From Catellatospora bangladeshensis (GTDB lineage: Bacteria > Actinomycetota > Actinomycetes > Mycobacteriales > Micromonosporaceae): a stretch of 64,000 nt of DNA. The translations under genes and the position numbers were made by a program. The notes under the pieces are model-generated. The model did no database searches. It saw only the letters and a list, made by a program, of their open reading frames with translations, and was not told the origin of the DNA. Location: contig NZ_BONF01000020.1 in the NCBI RefSeq assembly GCF_016862575.1, positions 1 to 64,000 of the forward strand. The letters are read 5' to 3'. Shown piece after piece: positions 9,032-17,519 of this stretch; position 1 is the stretch's first letter, and each line of letters begins with the position of its first letter.

Positions 9032-10026
9032 TGGCAGCACTCTCCGACAACCTCATGGTCTGCACGGTGCTGGTGTACCTGGTCGCGATGCTGCTGCACG
9101 CCGCCGAGTACGCCTTCGGCGACCGCGGCCGGATCGGCTCCGCGGCGACGGCGCCCGCCGCCGAGCGCGAGAAGGAGCTGGTCGGCGCCGGTGCCCCGGT
9201 CGTCGCGAAGTCCTCGCACGGCGGCTACGCGGCACCGGACGTCATCGAGTCCGGCGGCGACCGGCCGTCGTGGGCGAGCCGGCTCGGCTTCCTCGCGGTC
9301 GTCGCGACGGTCCTCGGGGCCCTCGCGCACTTGGGCAGCGTGGTGACCCGCGGGCTGGCCGCCGAGCGGCTGCCGTTCGGCAACATGTACGAGTTCGTCA
9401 TGGCGATCACGCTGCTCGGCGTGGTGGTCTGGCTGGTCACCGTGCTCCTGCAGCAGCAGGTGCGCCACGTCGGCCTGTTCGTGATGCTGTTCGAGGTGCT
9501 GCTGGTCGGCGTGGCCGGCATGGTGCTGTACACCCCGGTCGGGCCGCTGGTGCCGGCGCTGGACTCGTACTGGTTCGCCATCCACATCGGCGCGGTGGCC
9601 ACCTCGTCCAGCCTGTTCATGATCGGCGGCGCTGCCTCGATCATGTTCCTGGTGCGCGCCGGCTACGACCGGGGCAAGCGCGGCTTCCTGTACGCCTTCG
9701 GCGGCCGCCTGGCCAACGCCGAGGCGGTGGAGCGGCTCAGCTTCCGGCTGCACGCGTTCGCGTTCCCGATCTGGACCTTCGGCGTCACCGCGGGCGCCAT
9801 CTGGGCCGAGGTCGCCTGGGGCCGCTACTGGGGCTGGGACCCGAAGGAGGTCTGGGCCTTCATCTCCTGGGTCGTCTACGCCGGCTACCTGCACGCCCGC
9901 GCCACGCCCAGCATCAAGCGCACCACCGCCGCCTGGATCGCCGTCATCGGCTTCCTGACGATGCTGATGAACCTGTTCGGCGTCAACATCTTCTTCACCG
10001 GCCTCCACTCCTACGGCGGCGTCTAG
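9031..10026 (+). CDS. ccsB: Cytochrome c biogenesis protein CcsA/ResC
   Basis: A 331-residue integral membrane protein that binds heme and, with ResB, ligates it to apocytochromes outside the membrane. The tryptophan-rich signature WGRYWGWDPKEVWAFISW is the WWD heme-handling motif. Conserved His residues occur in WFAIHIG, LHAFAFPIW and the terminal region. About eight membrane segments are predicted; a hydrophilic stretch near residues 30-85 follows the first. The GTG at 9031 overlaps the resB stop; a GTG at 9019 is possible. It ends the hemL-to-ccsA run. The gene is called ccsB in many actinobacterial annotations. Confidence 0.94.
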   Translation: MAALSDNLMVCTVLVYLVAMLLHAAEYAFGDRGRIGSAATAPAAEREKELVGAGAPVVAKSSHGGYAAPDVIESGGDRPSWASRLGFLAVVATVLGALAHLGSVVTRGLAAERLPFGNMYEFVMAITLLGVVVWLVTVLLQQQVRHVGLFVMLFEVLLVGVAGMVLYTPVGPLVPALDSYWFAIHIGAVATSSSLFMIGGAASIMFLVRAGYDRGKRGFLYAFGGRLANAEAVERLSFRLHAFAFPIWTFGVTAGAIWAEVAWGRYWGWDPKEVWAFISWVVYAGYLHARATPSIKRTTAAWIAVIGFLTMLMNLFGVNIFFTGLHSYGGV

Positions 10027-10029
10027 AGC

Positions 10030-10083
10030 AAAGGAAGGGCACCTTCTTAACGCTATGCGTAGAGGAAGGTGCCCTTCTTAACG
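10030..10083. repeat. Intergenic palindromic repeat, family I, full copy 1
   Basis: Two imperfect palindromes, GGAAGGGCACCTTCTTAAC and GGAAGGTGCCCTTCTTAAC, are joined by CGCTATGCGTAGA. The two halves are near reverse complements. It sits between convergent ccsA and the GNAT gene and may double as a terminator. Related copies are at 10963 and 38660. Confidence 0.85.
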
Positions 10084-10098
10084 CCTGCGGGAAGCCGG

Positions 10099-10731
10099 TC
10101 ACCAGAGGCGGTCGATGACGCCGGGGTACAGGGCGACCCGGGTGCTGGGGAAGGTGTGGGCGTGGGCGCGGGCCGTCGCGGTGAAGAACGCGGCCACGGT
10201 CACCTTGTCGAAGCGGTCGGACGGGAACGGGTCCTCAGGCGTGCCGCCGACCAGCACCGTGCCGGGCAGGTGTCGCCAGCCGGCGCTCTCGTAGAAGGTG
10301 CGCAGGCCGCTGTCACAGGTGAAGATGCCGAGGTCCGCGCCGCTCCGCTCGATCGCCTCGCGTGCCGCGGCGACCAGGTGACGGCCGTGACCCCGGCCGC
10401 GGAGCCTGCTCGCGGTGACCACCCGGCTCAGGCCGCGAGCCTGGAAACGCTGCCTCGCGTGGGTGATCTCCTTGGTCAGGATGTCGAGACTCGCGACTAC
10501 CGTGCCCTTGTCGTCGACGAGCAGCATGGCGATCGGCGCCAGCGCCGGGTCGTGCCACTGGCCGGCGTCGTCATCCTCGCCGTGCCCGTCACTCTCGTGC
10601 CCGTCACGCTCGTGCCCGTCACTCTCGTGCCTGGCAACCTCGTCGCTCGGCCAGGCCTCCTCCTGCAGCGCGAGCGCTTGGCGGCGCAGCGCGGCGGGGG
10701 TGTCCCGCTCGGCGAAGGTCACGATCCGCAT
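10099..10731 (-). CDS. GNAT-family N-acetyltransferase with an internal Asp/Gly/His repeat
   Basis: A 210-residue acetyl-CoA-dependent acyltransferase. The acetyl-CoA loop is in SRVVTASRLRGRGHGRHLVAAAREA (motif A, RxxGxG/A type), with ILTKEITH before it and LRTFYESAGWRHLPGT (motif B) after it. Around residues 34-52 a hydrophilic repeat built on ESDGHERDGH interrupts the N-terminal region and is encoded by 15-bp tandem repeats. The substrate is unknown. It is convergent with ccsA, with a palindromic repeat between them. Confidence 0.82.
   Translation of the reverse strand: MRIVTFAERDTPAALRRQALALQEEAWPSDEVARHESDGHERDGHESDGHGEDDDAGQWHDPALAPIAMLLVDDKGTVVASLDILTKEITHARQRFQARGLSRVVTASRLRGRGHGRHLVAAAREAIERSGADLGIFTCDSGLRTFYESAGWRHLPGTVLVGGTPEDPFPSDRFDKVTVAAFFTATARAHAHTFPSTRVALYPGVIDRLW
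10581..10631. repeat. 15-bp tandem repeat inside the GNAT gene
   Basis: Three copies of CGTGCCCGTCACTCT (the middle one with CGCT at its end) plus a partial fourth. The unit is five codons, so copy changes keep the frame and only lengthen the ESDGH-type loop. Confidence 0.85.
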
Positions 10732-10865
10732 GGCGCAGCAGCTTAACCCCGGTCCCTGTCCCTGGGCAGGGCCCTGTCCCTCGGCCGGGCGCGGTCGGAC
10801 ATGCGACGGCGCCGCCGGGGCCGCTCCCGGTGCCCGCTGCCGGGCGAGCGGCGTTCTGCTGGCAA

Positions 10866-10926
10866 GATCGCGAGTTCGTGTCCAAACCTGAGGTCAGGCT
10901 GCACTTCTGGACACGAAACCGCGATC
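10866..10926 (+). repeat. 61-bp intergenic palindromic repeat, family II, copy 1
   Basis: It begins GATCGC and ends GCGATC, with inner arms TTCGTGTCC and GGACACGAA around a conserved centre (CCTGAGGTCAGGCTGCAC). It has the same length as the copies at 14289 and 41712. The rest of the 10732-10983 gap shows no gene. Confidence 0.85.
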
Positions 10927-10962
10927 ATGACCGCGCCTGCCGTGGCGCGGCCCTCCCCAGGA

Positions 10963-10984
10963 GTTAAGAAGGTGCCCTTCCTTT
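10963..10984. repeat. Palindromic repeat, family I, half copy
   Basis: GTTAAGAAGGTGCCCTTCCT is one hairpin unit of the element at 10030. It touches the stop codon of the lipoprotein gene on the minus strand, so it probably forms the end of that transcript. Confidence 0.75.
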
Positions 10985-11805
10985 CAGCAGGTGGTGGTGG
11001 TCCAGGTGGTGTAGGGGTGCTGCCAGGTGAGGCAGTACGTGGCGAAGGCGGCGCCGGGGTCGGTGGGGACGTCGGCGTTCCAGGGGCGCAGGGGGGCGTC
11101 GGGGGCGGATTTGAGGGCGACGTCGGAGACGGTCAGGGGTGGGATGGTGAGGGCGCCGGGGTGGACGGGGTCGGCGTGGACCTCGACGTACTGCTCGATC
11201 TGGGCCTGGCCGGTGAGCGGGAGCGGGCGGCTGGTGAGCAGGTGCCAGGTGTCGCCCCACCACAGCCAGGCCTGCCAGGCGGGGCTCGCGCCGGTGGACT
11301 CGGTCTGCAGGTGCAGCCACAGCCGGTCGCCCGGCCTGACGTCGTACTGGTCGTAGAAGGCCCACGCGCGGGTCGCCGTGTCGTACGTGTAGACCCGCTG
11401 GCGCCCCGTGCCCGACCAGCCGGTCTCGGTCCAGCCGACCTCCAGCCAGGCCGCGCCGTCGCCGGTCTTGGCCATGAAACGCGCGGCGACGAAGTCGTAC
11501 GTGCCGGGCCGCACCGCCACGTCGCCGACCTCGATCCGCCCGAGCACCCCGGACCAGCGCCCGCGGGTGGTCGCGCCGAGGTGGTGGTAGCCGGGGCTGG
11601 GCACCGCCGCGGTGACGGGCTGCACGACGGTCGCGTGCGAGCGGCACGTGCCGGGTGCGTGCAGGCTGGGCGGGCCGCTGGGCGCGGTGACGGAGGCGGG
11701 ACGCCCAACGGGGCAGTCGGGCATGGCGTCGGCGTGGGCGGGGGCGCAGCCTGCGGTGAGGGCGAGCAGCACGACCGCCGCGAGGCGGGCGAGGCGGGGG
11801 TTCAC
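10984..11805 (-). CDS. Secreted lipoprotein of unknown function
   Basis: A 273-residue protein with an N-terminal signal VNPRLARLAAVVLLALTAGC, where LTAGC is a good lipobox. The mature part is Trp- and Tyr-rich with alternating polar/hydrophobic strands (GDRLWLHLQTES, AWLWWGDTWHLLTSRPL), suggesting a beta-rich extracellular domain. It has few cysteines (ATYCLTWQHP, near the end). I recognise no family. The GTG start at 11805 is chosen because it gives the signal peptide; the binding site is weak. It ends in repeat DNA and is divergent from mqnL. Confidence 0.7.
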   Translation of the reverse strand: MNPRLARLAAVVLLALTAGCAPAHADAMPDCPVGRPASVTAPSGPPSLHAPGTCRSHATVVQPVTAAVPSPGYHHLGATTRGRWSGVLGRIEVGDVAVRPGTYDFVAARFMAKTGDGAAWLEVGWTETGWSGTGRQRVYTYDTATRAWAFYDQYDVRPGDRLWLHLQTESTGASPAWQAWLWWGDTWHLLTSRPLPLTGQAQIEQYVEVHADPVHPGALTIPPLTVSDVALKSAPDAPLRPWNADVPTDPGAAFATYCLTWQHPYTTWTTTTC

Positions 11806-11907
11806 ATCCCGGTCAACCGGCCGCGACGGGCGCGGGTGACGATGCCGTACGCCGCACCGCGTCGCCCCTCCCCGGCGGGGTGACGGCACGGATGCGAGGA
11901 TGCCTGC

Positions 11908-13371
11908 ATGGCGGCACCGCGTTTCCCCTTCGACGACCTGCAGGGCTTCCTCGGCGCGCTGGAGCGGGCCGGCGAGCTGCACCGGGTCAAGGTCCCCGTC
12001 GATCCCACGCTGGAGATCAGCGAGATCGTCACCCGTACGGTGCGGGCCAAGGGCCCCGCGCTGCTGTTCGAGAAGCCGACGCGCGGCATGATGCCGCTGG
12101 CGATCAACATCTTCGGCAGCGACCGCCGGATGGCGATGGCGCTGGGCGTCGACGACTTCGACGAGATCGGTGCGCGCATCGGCGAGCTGGCCAAGCCGGA
12201 GCTGCCGCAGGGCTTCAGCGGCATGATGGACGGCCTCGGCAAGATCATGCAGCTCAAGTCGCTGCCCCCGAAGCGGGTCAAGAGCGCGCCCTGCCAGGAG
12301 GTCGTGCTCAAGGGCGCCGAGGTCGACCTGAACATGCTGCCCGGACTGCAGATGTGGCCGGGGGACGGCGGGATCTACCACAACTACGGGTTGACCCATA
12401 CCAAGCACCCGGAAACCGGGAAGCGCAATCTGGGTCTCTACCGGCTGCAGCAGCACTCGCACAACACGATCGGCATGCACTGGCAGATCCACAAGGACTC
12501 GACGGCGCACCACGCGGTGGCCGAGCGGCGCGGCGAGCGCCTGCCGGTCGCGGTCGCGTTCGGTGCCGACCCGGTGGTGTCCTACTCGGCGAGCGCTCCG
12601 CTGCCCGGTGACATCGACGAGTACCTGTTCGCCGGGTTCCTGCGCGGGGAGCGGGTGGAGCTGGTCGACTGCCTGACCGTGCCGCTGCAGGTGCCCGCCA
12701 ACGCCAACATCATCCTGGAGGGGTGGGTCGAGCCGGGCGAGCGGCTGCCGGAGGGCCCGTTCGGCGACCACACCGGCTTCTACACGCCGGTCGAGCCGTT
12801 CCCGGTGATGCACGTCGAGGCGATCACGATGCGCCGGGACCCGATCTACCACTCGATCATCACGAGCAAGCCGCCGCAGGAGGACGGGCCGATCGGCCGC
12901 GCCACCGAGCGCATCTTCCTGCCGCTCATCAAGATCCTGGTGCCGGACATCGTGGACTACCACATGCCCGAGGCGGGCGTGTTCCACAACTGCCTGGTCG
13001 TCGCGATCAACAAGCGGTACCCGAAGCACGCGCAGAAGGTGATGAGTGCCGTGTGGGGCGCGCACCTGCTCAGCCTCACCAAGCTGATCGTGGTGGTGGA
13101 CGACGACTGCGACCCGCGCGATCTCCAGGAGGTCGCGTTCCGCGCGTTCGGCAACGTCGACTACGCGCACGACCTGGTGCTCACGCAGGGGCCGGTGGAC
13201 CACCTCGACCACGCGTCGTACCAGCAGTTCTGGGGCGGCAAGGCCGGGGTCGACGCCACCCGCAAGCTGCCCACCGAGGGCTACACCCGCGGCTGGCCGG
13301 AGGAGATGCGGATGGCCCCCGAGGTCGTCGCGAAGGTCGACAAGCGGTGGAAGGAGTACGGGTTCAAGTGA
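11908..13371 (+). CDS. mqnL: UbiD-family decarboxylase of the futalosine menaquinone pathway (MqnL)
   Basis: A 487-residue UbiD-type, prenylated-FMN-dependent decarboxylase of full length. The UbiD core is seen in GIYHNYGLTHTKHPETGKRN, LPVAVAFGADPV, EGPFGDHTGFYTPVEPFP and PIYHSIITSKPPQEDGPIGRATE, the last containing part of the catalytic E-x-x-x-R/E network. The VMSAVWGAHLLSLTK block is typical of actinobacterial menaquinone decarboxylases. It overlaps the prenyltransferase gene by four bases and faces the UbiX gene that should supply its cofactor. The role as MqnL follows from this trio and from mqnA, mqnC and mqnE elsewhere in the window. Confidence 0.9.
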   Translation: MAAPRFPFDDLQGFLGALERAGELHRVKVPVDPTLEISEIVTRTVRAKGPALLFEKPTRGMMPLAINIFGSDRRMAMALGVDDFDEIGARIGELAKPELPQGFSGMMDGLGKIMQLKSLPPKRVKSAPCQEVVLKGAEVDLNMLPGLQMWPGDGGIYHNYGLTHTKHPETGKRNLGLYRLQQHSHNTIGMHWQIHKDSTAHHAVAERRGERLPVAVAFGADPVVSYSASAPLPGDIDEYLFAGFLRGERVELVDCLTVPLQVPANANIILEGWVEPGERLPEGPFGDHTGFYTPVEPFPVMHVEAITMRRDPIYHSIITSKPPQEDGPIGRATERIFLPLIKILVPDIVDYHMPEAGVFHNCLVVAINKRYPKHAQKVMSAVWGAHLLSLTKLIVVVDDDCDPRDLQEVAFRAFGNVDYAHDLVLTQGPVDHLDHASYQQFWGGKAGVDATRKLPTEGYTRGWPEEMRMAPEVVAKVDKRWKEYGFK

Positions 13372-14267
13372 GTACCGCCACCGCGGTCCCCGAGCTGGAG
13401 CGGCCGGGGAAGGTCAAGTCGTTCCTCAAGCTGGTCGCGATCGAGCACTCGGTGTTCGCGCTGCCCTTCGCATACCTGTCCGCGCTGGTCGCGATGGACC
13501 GGGAGCTGGGCCGCATCGACTGGCTGACGCTGCTGCTGATCACGGTCGCCATGGTCGGCGCGCGCACGTTCGCCATGGCCGCTAACCGGATCATCGACCG
13601 GCACATCGACGCCCGCAACCCGCGCACCGCCCAGCGAGAGCTGGTCACCGGAGCGGTGAGCGTGCGCACCGCCTGGCTCGGCGCGGCCGTCGCGCTCGTG
13701 GTCTTCATGGGCGCCACGCTGGCCCTCAACCCGCTGTGCGCGCTGCTGGCGCCGCTCGCGGTGGTGCCGCTGGTGCTGTACCCGTACGGCAAGCGCTTCA
13801 CCGACTGGCCGCACGCGATCCTGGCGCTGGCCCAGGCGGTCGGCCCGATCGGGGCGTGGCTCGCGGTCACCGGCACCTTCGCCGGGTCCGGCCCGGCCTG
13901 GCTGCTGGGCCTGGCCGTGGGGCTGTGGATCGGCGGCTTCGACCTGATCTACGCCTGCCAGGACGCCGAGGTCGACCGGCAGATCGGCGTGCGCAGCGTG
14001 CCCGCCCGGTACGGCGTGCGCGCCGCGCTGCTGATCTCGACGCTGACCCACGTGGTGACGTTCGCGCTGTTCGTGTGGTTCGGGATCTGGGTGGGTCTGG
14101 GCTGGCCGTGGTGGATCGGGCTGGCGCTGACCGCGGGGGCGTTCGCCTACCAGCACGTCATCGTGACCCCGACCGACCTTTCCAAGGTCAACCGCGCCTT
14201 CTTCACCGCCAACGGGTTCGTGGGGATCGCGCTGTTCGTCTTCGCGGTGCTCGCGCTGGTGGTCTAG
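13368..14267 (+). CDS. mqnP: UbiA-family prenyltransferase (MqnP)
   Basis: A 299-residue membrane protein with about eight or nine transmembrane segments. The two Asp-rich UbiA motifs are ANRIIDRHIDARNPRT (NxxxDxxxD) and YACQDAEVDRQIGVRSVP (DxxxD), which bind the prenyl diphosphate through Mg2+. It should attach the polyprenyl tail to 1,4-dihydroxy-6-naphthoate or its decarboxylation product. The GTG start lies within the mqnL stop (GTGA), so the pair is translationally coupled. The ORF also contains an early LVAIEHSVFALPFAYL segment characteristic of MqnP-type enzymes. Confidence 0.92.
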   Translation: MSTATAVPELERPGKVKSFLKLVAIEHSVFALPFAYLSALVAMDRELGRIDWLTLLLITVAMVGARTFAMAANRIIDRHIDARNPRTAQRELVTGAVSVRTAWLGAAVALVVFMGATLALNPLCALLAPLAVVPLVLYPYGKRFTDWPHAILALAQAVGPIGAWLAVTGTFAGSGPAWLLGLAVGLWIGGFDLIYACQDAEVDRQIGVRSVPARYGVRAALLISTLTHVVTFALFVWFGIWVGLGWPWWIGLALTAGAFAYQHVIVTPTDLSKVNRAFFTANGFVGIALFVFAVLALVV

Positions 14268-14288
14268 GGGTGGTTGTGCTGGAAGGTT

Positions 14289-14349
14289 GATCGCTGTTTC
14301 GTGTCAGAACCTGTGGTCTGACTGCACTTTCTGACACGAACTCGCGATC
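14289..14349 (+). repeat. 61-bp intergenic palindromic repeat, family II, copy 2
   Basis: Same ends and inner arms as the 10866 copy: GATCGC, TTCGTGTCAGAA, TTCTGACACGAA, GCGATC. It lies between convergent mqnP and the UbiX gene. Confidence 0.85.
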
Positions 14350-14402
14350 ATCGCGCGTGCAGCCGGACCAGCCAGGCTGGCAAGCCGCGCAAAACGGGCG
14401 GG

Positions 14403-15044
14403 TCAGCGGTGGCCGAGGTGGCCGATCCAGCGGGTGAGCAGCGTGTGCGGGACGCCTGCCGCGTCGAGGACCTTGCCCGCGACGAAGTCGATCAGCTGCT
14501 GGGCGGTGGCGTCCGCGCCGGAGCCGTAGAAGCCGGGGCTGGCCGGGAGGACCACCGCCCCGGAGTCGATCAGCTCGACCAGGTGCAGCAGATGGCTGCG
14601 GGTCACCGGGGTCTCCCGCGGCACGATCACCACGGGCCGGCGCTCCTTCAGGTTCACCTCGGCGGCGCGCTGGAGCAGGTCCTTGGACAGGCCGAGGGCG
14701 ATGCCCGCGCAGGCGGCCGTCGAGGCGGGCACGACGATCATGCCCCTGGCCCGGTAGGACCCGCTGCTCGGCCCGGCCGCGAGGTCGCCCGCGGGCCAGT
14801 AGCGCAGGTCGGCGCCGTCGACCGGGACGCCCAGCCAGGCCGCCAGGTCCTCGCGCCAGTGCGCGTCGCGGAACGCCTGCCCGGTCTCGTCGAGGATGGT
14901 CAGCCGCGCCGCCCGGGATACGACCAGGTCGACGGCCTGGCCCGCGTCGCACAGCGCCCGCAGCACCGCGGCGGCGTACGGCGTGCCCGACGCGCCGGAC
15001 ACCCCCAATATCCAGGGAGTACGCGGGGCGTCGGCGGCGGGCAC
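14403..15044 (-). CDS. ubiX: UbiX-family flavin prenyltransferase (MqnM-type)
   Basis: A 213-residue flavoprotein that makes prenylated FMN, the cofactor of UbiD-type decarboxylases. It shows the FMN-binding loop LGVSGASGTPYA near the N-terminus, VVPASTAACAGIALGLSKDLLQRAAEV, the KERRPVVIVPRETP motif and LPASPGFYG. It is convergent with mqnL-mqnP across repeat family II copy 2. In Streptomyces the equivalent three genes also cluster and act in the futalosine pathway. No other UbiX-like gene is present in the window. Confidence 0.94.
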   Translation of the reverse strand: MPAADAPRTPWILGVSGASGTPYAAAVLRALCDAGQAVDLVVSRAARLTILDETGQAFRDAHWREDLAAWLGVPVDGADLRYWPAGDLAAGPSSGSYRARGMIVVPASTAACAGIALGLSKDLLQRAAEVNLKERRPVVIVPRETPVTRSHLLHLVELIDSGAVVLPASPGFYGSGADATAQQLIDFVAGKVLDAAGVPHTLLTRWIGHLGHR

Positions 15045-15100
15045 ACCGAAACACTATCCGGCTGATTGACCGGCCCCGCGCCCGCGCCTAGCCTCGGCGC

Positions 15101-15562
15101 ATGCGAGCCCAGCCCGCCGACGTCCGGATCGCGGTCGAGATCGTCGTCAACCGCCCGGTGGAGCAGGTGTTCGCGTACCTGTCCGATCTGCGGCACGACC
15201 CGCACTGGTGGGGCGGCATCCACTCGTCGCGCCGGATCAGCGGAGACGGTGGCGTGGGCACGGTCTACGAGCTGGACGCGACGCTGCTGCGGGTGCGGCA
15301 CCAGACCACGATCGAGGTGATCGCGCAGGAGCCGCCGCTGCGCCAGACGATCCGGGTGCGCACCGGTCCGCTGCCGTACACGGCCTACTACGAGTGGACC
15401 CCGGAGACGCCCGAGCGGACCAGGTTCCGCCTGGTCGCCGAGATCGTCGCGGCCCGGCCCTGGCGCTGGTTCGGCCCGCTGCTCAGCCCGGTGCTGTCGC
15501 TGCTGGCCCGCCGCTACTTCCGGCGGGTCCCCGCGATCCTGGAGGCCTCGCTGCCGGAGTGA
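15101..15562 (+). CDS. SRPBCC-family (START/polyketide-cyclase-like) protein
   Basis: A 153-residue protein fitting the helix-grip fold: the opening VEIVVNRPVEQVFAYLSDLRHDPHWWGG is the usual SRPBCC start, followed by antiparallel strands with YYEWTPE and a C-terminal amphipathic helix ending in RRYFRRVPAILEASL. Such proteins bind small hydrophobic ligands in the cytoplasm; none can be named. It is divergent from ubiX and ends five bases before the opposing unknown gene. Confidence 0.78.
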   Translation: MRAQPADVRIAVEIVVNRPVEQVFAYLSDLRHDPHWWGGIHSSRRISGDGGVGTVYELDATLLRVRHQTTIEVIAQEPPLRQTIRVRTGPLPYTAYYEWTPETPERTRFRLVAEIVAARPWRWFGPLLSPVLSLLARRYFRRVPAILEASLPE

Positions 15563-15567
15563 CCGGC

Positions 15568-16890
15568 TCAGACGGCGTACTCGCCGAGCGGGTCGGTGTG
15601 CGCGTGCGAGTACATACGCTCGTGGAAGCGGACGAAGCGCTCGACGACGGCGCCCGCCCGGCGGTCCTTCAGCCTGGTGTCGAGCGCGGCGAGGCCGGCC
15701 GCGAGCCGGGCGCTGTGCAGCGCGTACAGGCCGGAGTAGTAGGCGAGGCTGTCCGCCAGCGCGGCCAGGGCGCTGGTCGCGTCGGGGGCCCGGCGGGCGT
15801 GCCACAGGGCGACGTTGGCCTCGCCGTTGAGGATGTCCTTCTGCAGCCGGTTGAAGGTGTGGTCGGGGTCGTCGCCCGCGGCGAGCATCGCGATGGCGTC
15901 CTCGGTGCTCTCCCGGCCGCTGCGCTGGCAGGCCAGGGCGATCCGGTTGAGCAGCGCGCCCTGCTGCACCGGGGGCAGGCGCAGCAGCCGGGTGCCGATG
16001 TCGTTCTGCAGCCGCACCAGCAGCGCGGCGTCGGCGAGCAGGTCGCTGAGGCTGCCGTCGGCCAGCACGGCGCGGTGCGCGGGCACGGGCGCCAGCACGT
16101 CGTTCAGCACGCACACCAGGTAGCCGAGGGTCGGCACGACCAGGATCGTCTGGCCGCCGAGCGCGGCGAGTTCCAGCCGGGACACGTGTTCGGCGCGCAG
16201 GGTGCGCTCGACGGCGCCGTACCGGTCGGCCAGCCCCTGGCGCACCAGCGATCCGGTGGGCAGCCCGGCGACGGTGTCGACCAGGTCCCGGCAGCTCTCC
16301 ACATTGGTGACCAGTGCCGCCCACAGGCCGTACTCGACGTCCAGCAGCAGCGGGGCGGCCCCGCCGACGTGGCGGGTGTACTCCTCGGCCATCCCGGCGA
16401 GCTTGCCGCCCACCAGGCTCTGCTCGAACCGGGACGCGTGCCGGGCGGCCTCCCGCGCGGGCCCGGACAGCAGCAAAACCGCGGGGGTACGCCGGTCCGG
16501 CAGCAGCGCCTGGAGCATGGCCCGGTTGAGCGCGCCGATGAGGTCGCGCCGCCGCTGCCGGGACGGGTCGAGGTCGGGCTGCCCGAGCCCGATGCCGAGG
16601 TCGTCGGAGACCACCTCGAAGACCTGGTAGGCGTTCATGTGCCCGGCGAAGCGGAGCATGGTGGGCCAGTCGTCCTCGTCCACCAGCCCGCTGAGCAGCC
16701 GGGTGTTCATGGTGACGAGCTGGATGACCCCGGTGCTCTGCAGGTACTCGTGGCGGCGGGGGTTCTCCGGGGAGTAGGCCCAGGCGGTGAAGTCGCGGTA
16801 GGGGCCGGCGGGCATGTGCCGCGTGATCGTCTCGGTCAGCGCCGAGCACGTCGCTTCCAGCAGCTGGGCGGCGCGCCGGTTGGTTGGCAT
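15568..16890 (-). CDS. Unrecognised 440-residue, largely alpha-helical protein
   Basis: I do not recognise a family with certainty. The sequence is soluble, Leu/Ala-rich and apparently all helical, with no signal peptide or membrane segment. Two acidic stretches, EVVSDDLGIG and VLNDVLAP...RLQNDIGTRLL, faintly recall the Asp-rich and NDxxS metal sites of class I terpene synthases, but the Glu of a proper NSE motif is missing. The start at ATG 16890 is preferred to a GTG at 16926; neither has an ideal binding site. It lies 180 bases downstream of the BldC-like gene on the same strand and may share its promoter. That gap holds no obvious element. Confidence 0.65.
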   Translation of the reverse strand: MPTNRRAAQLLEATCSALTETITRHMPAGPYRDFTAWAYSPENPRRHEYLQSTGVIQLVTMNTRLLSGLVDEDDWPTMLRFAGHMNAYQVFEVVSDDLGIGLGQPDLDPSRQRRRDLIGALNRAMLQALLPDRRTPAVLLLSGPAREAARHASRFEQSLVGGKLAGMAEEYTRHVGGAAPLLLDVEYGLWAALVTNVESCRDLVDTVAGLPTGSLVRQGLADRYGAVERTLRAEHVSRLELAALGGQTILVVPTLGYLVCVLNDVLAPVPAHRAVLADGSLSDLLADAALLVRLQNDIGTRLLRLPPVQQGALLNRIALACQRSGRESTEDAIAMLAAGDDPDHTFNRLQKDILNGEANVALWHARRAPDATSALAALADSLAYYSGLYALHSARLAAGLAALDTRLKDRRAGAVVERFVRFHERMYSHAHTDPLGEYAV

Positions 16891-17070
16891 GCGGGCGACT
16901 CGTTCCTCGGGTCCGGCACGGGCCACGCGGGTCGGTGGCCCGTGGGGCGGAACCCGGCGCGTCTCGCGGGTGCCGTGTTCCGGGGCGCCGGGTCAGCGCC
17001 GCTGATGAGGGTACGACCTACGCGGCCGTCGTGTCGTACCGCTCACCGCATCGTCCTGCTTGGACGGTCG

Positions 17071-17346
17071 TCAGTATCCTCCCGGTCGGCTGCCGGCCGC
17101 CCGCGGTGCCGCGCTCGGGCCCGGCTGGGCCGCGGGGGCGGGGCCGCCCGGCGGGTTGTCCTCGTCGAACTCGCCCTCACCCTCCAGCAGCGCCCGCACC
17201 TCCGACTCCCGGAACCGGCGGTGGCCGCCGGGCGTGCGGATGCTGCCGATGCGACCGGCCGCTGCCCACCTGGTCACCGTCTTGGGGTCGACCCGGAACA
17301 GCGCGGCCACCTCGCCAGGTGTCAACAGGCGATCTCCTGTGTCCAC
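17071..17346 (-). CDS. BldC-like MerR-type DNA-binding protein
   Basis: A 91-residue regulator. Residues about 7-57 form a single winged-helix MerR-type domain, LLTPGEVAALFRVDPKTVTRWAAAGRI...GGHRRFRESEVRALL, very close to Streptomyces BldC, a developmental regulator that binds DNA in head-to-tail arrays. A disordered Pro/Ala/Gly tail follows. The GTG at 17346 is chosen because AAGGAGG precedes it by six bases; the longer frame to 17418 has no such site. It is divergent from the Lrp-type gene. Whether it is the BldC orthologue or a paralogue cannot be settled here. Confidence 0.87.
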   Translation of the reverse strand: MDTGDRLLTPGEVAALFRVDPKTVTRWAAAGRIGSIRTPGGHRRFRESEVRALLEGEGEFDEDNPPGGPAPAAQPGPSAAPRAAGSRPGGY

Positions 17347-17473
17347 GCCCACCTCCTTGCGTCGACGGAGTCGGTTGGGACGAACCCGGTTGCCGCCTCC
17401 GCTGGGACGTACGCCCAATTAGAGCACCTACATGAACAGATGTCCCTAAAATGGTCGTATGCACCTTTTGGGG

Positions 17474-17498
17474 GGTTCGCGGCTGTACGTCGCGAACC
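17474..17498. promoter_or_regulatory. Inverted repeat in the divergent BldC-like / Lrp region
   Basis: GGTTCGCG (17474-17481) and CGCGAACC (17491-17498) are perfect arms around nine bases, 21 bases before the Lrp start at 17520. The position suits an autoregulatory operator of the Lrp-type protein. Confidence 0.4.
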
Positions 17499-17519
17499 TC
17501 ATTCGTATATTGCCCGAAG

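Noticed and set aside
10984-13212. 742-codon minus-strand frame spanning the lipoprotein and mqnL
   Set aside because: Only its last 273 codons look coding; the upstream part is antisense to mqnL. The lipoprotein start was set at GTG 11805.
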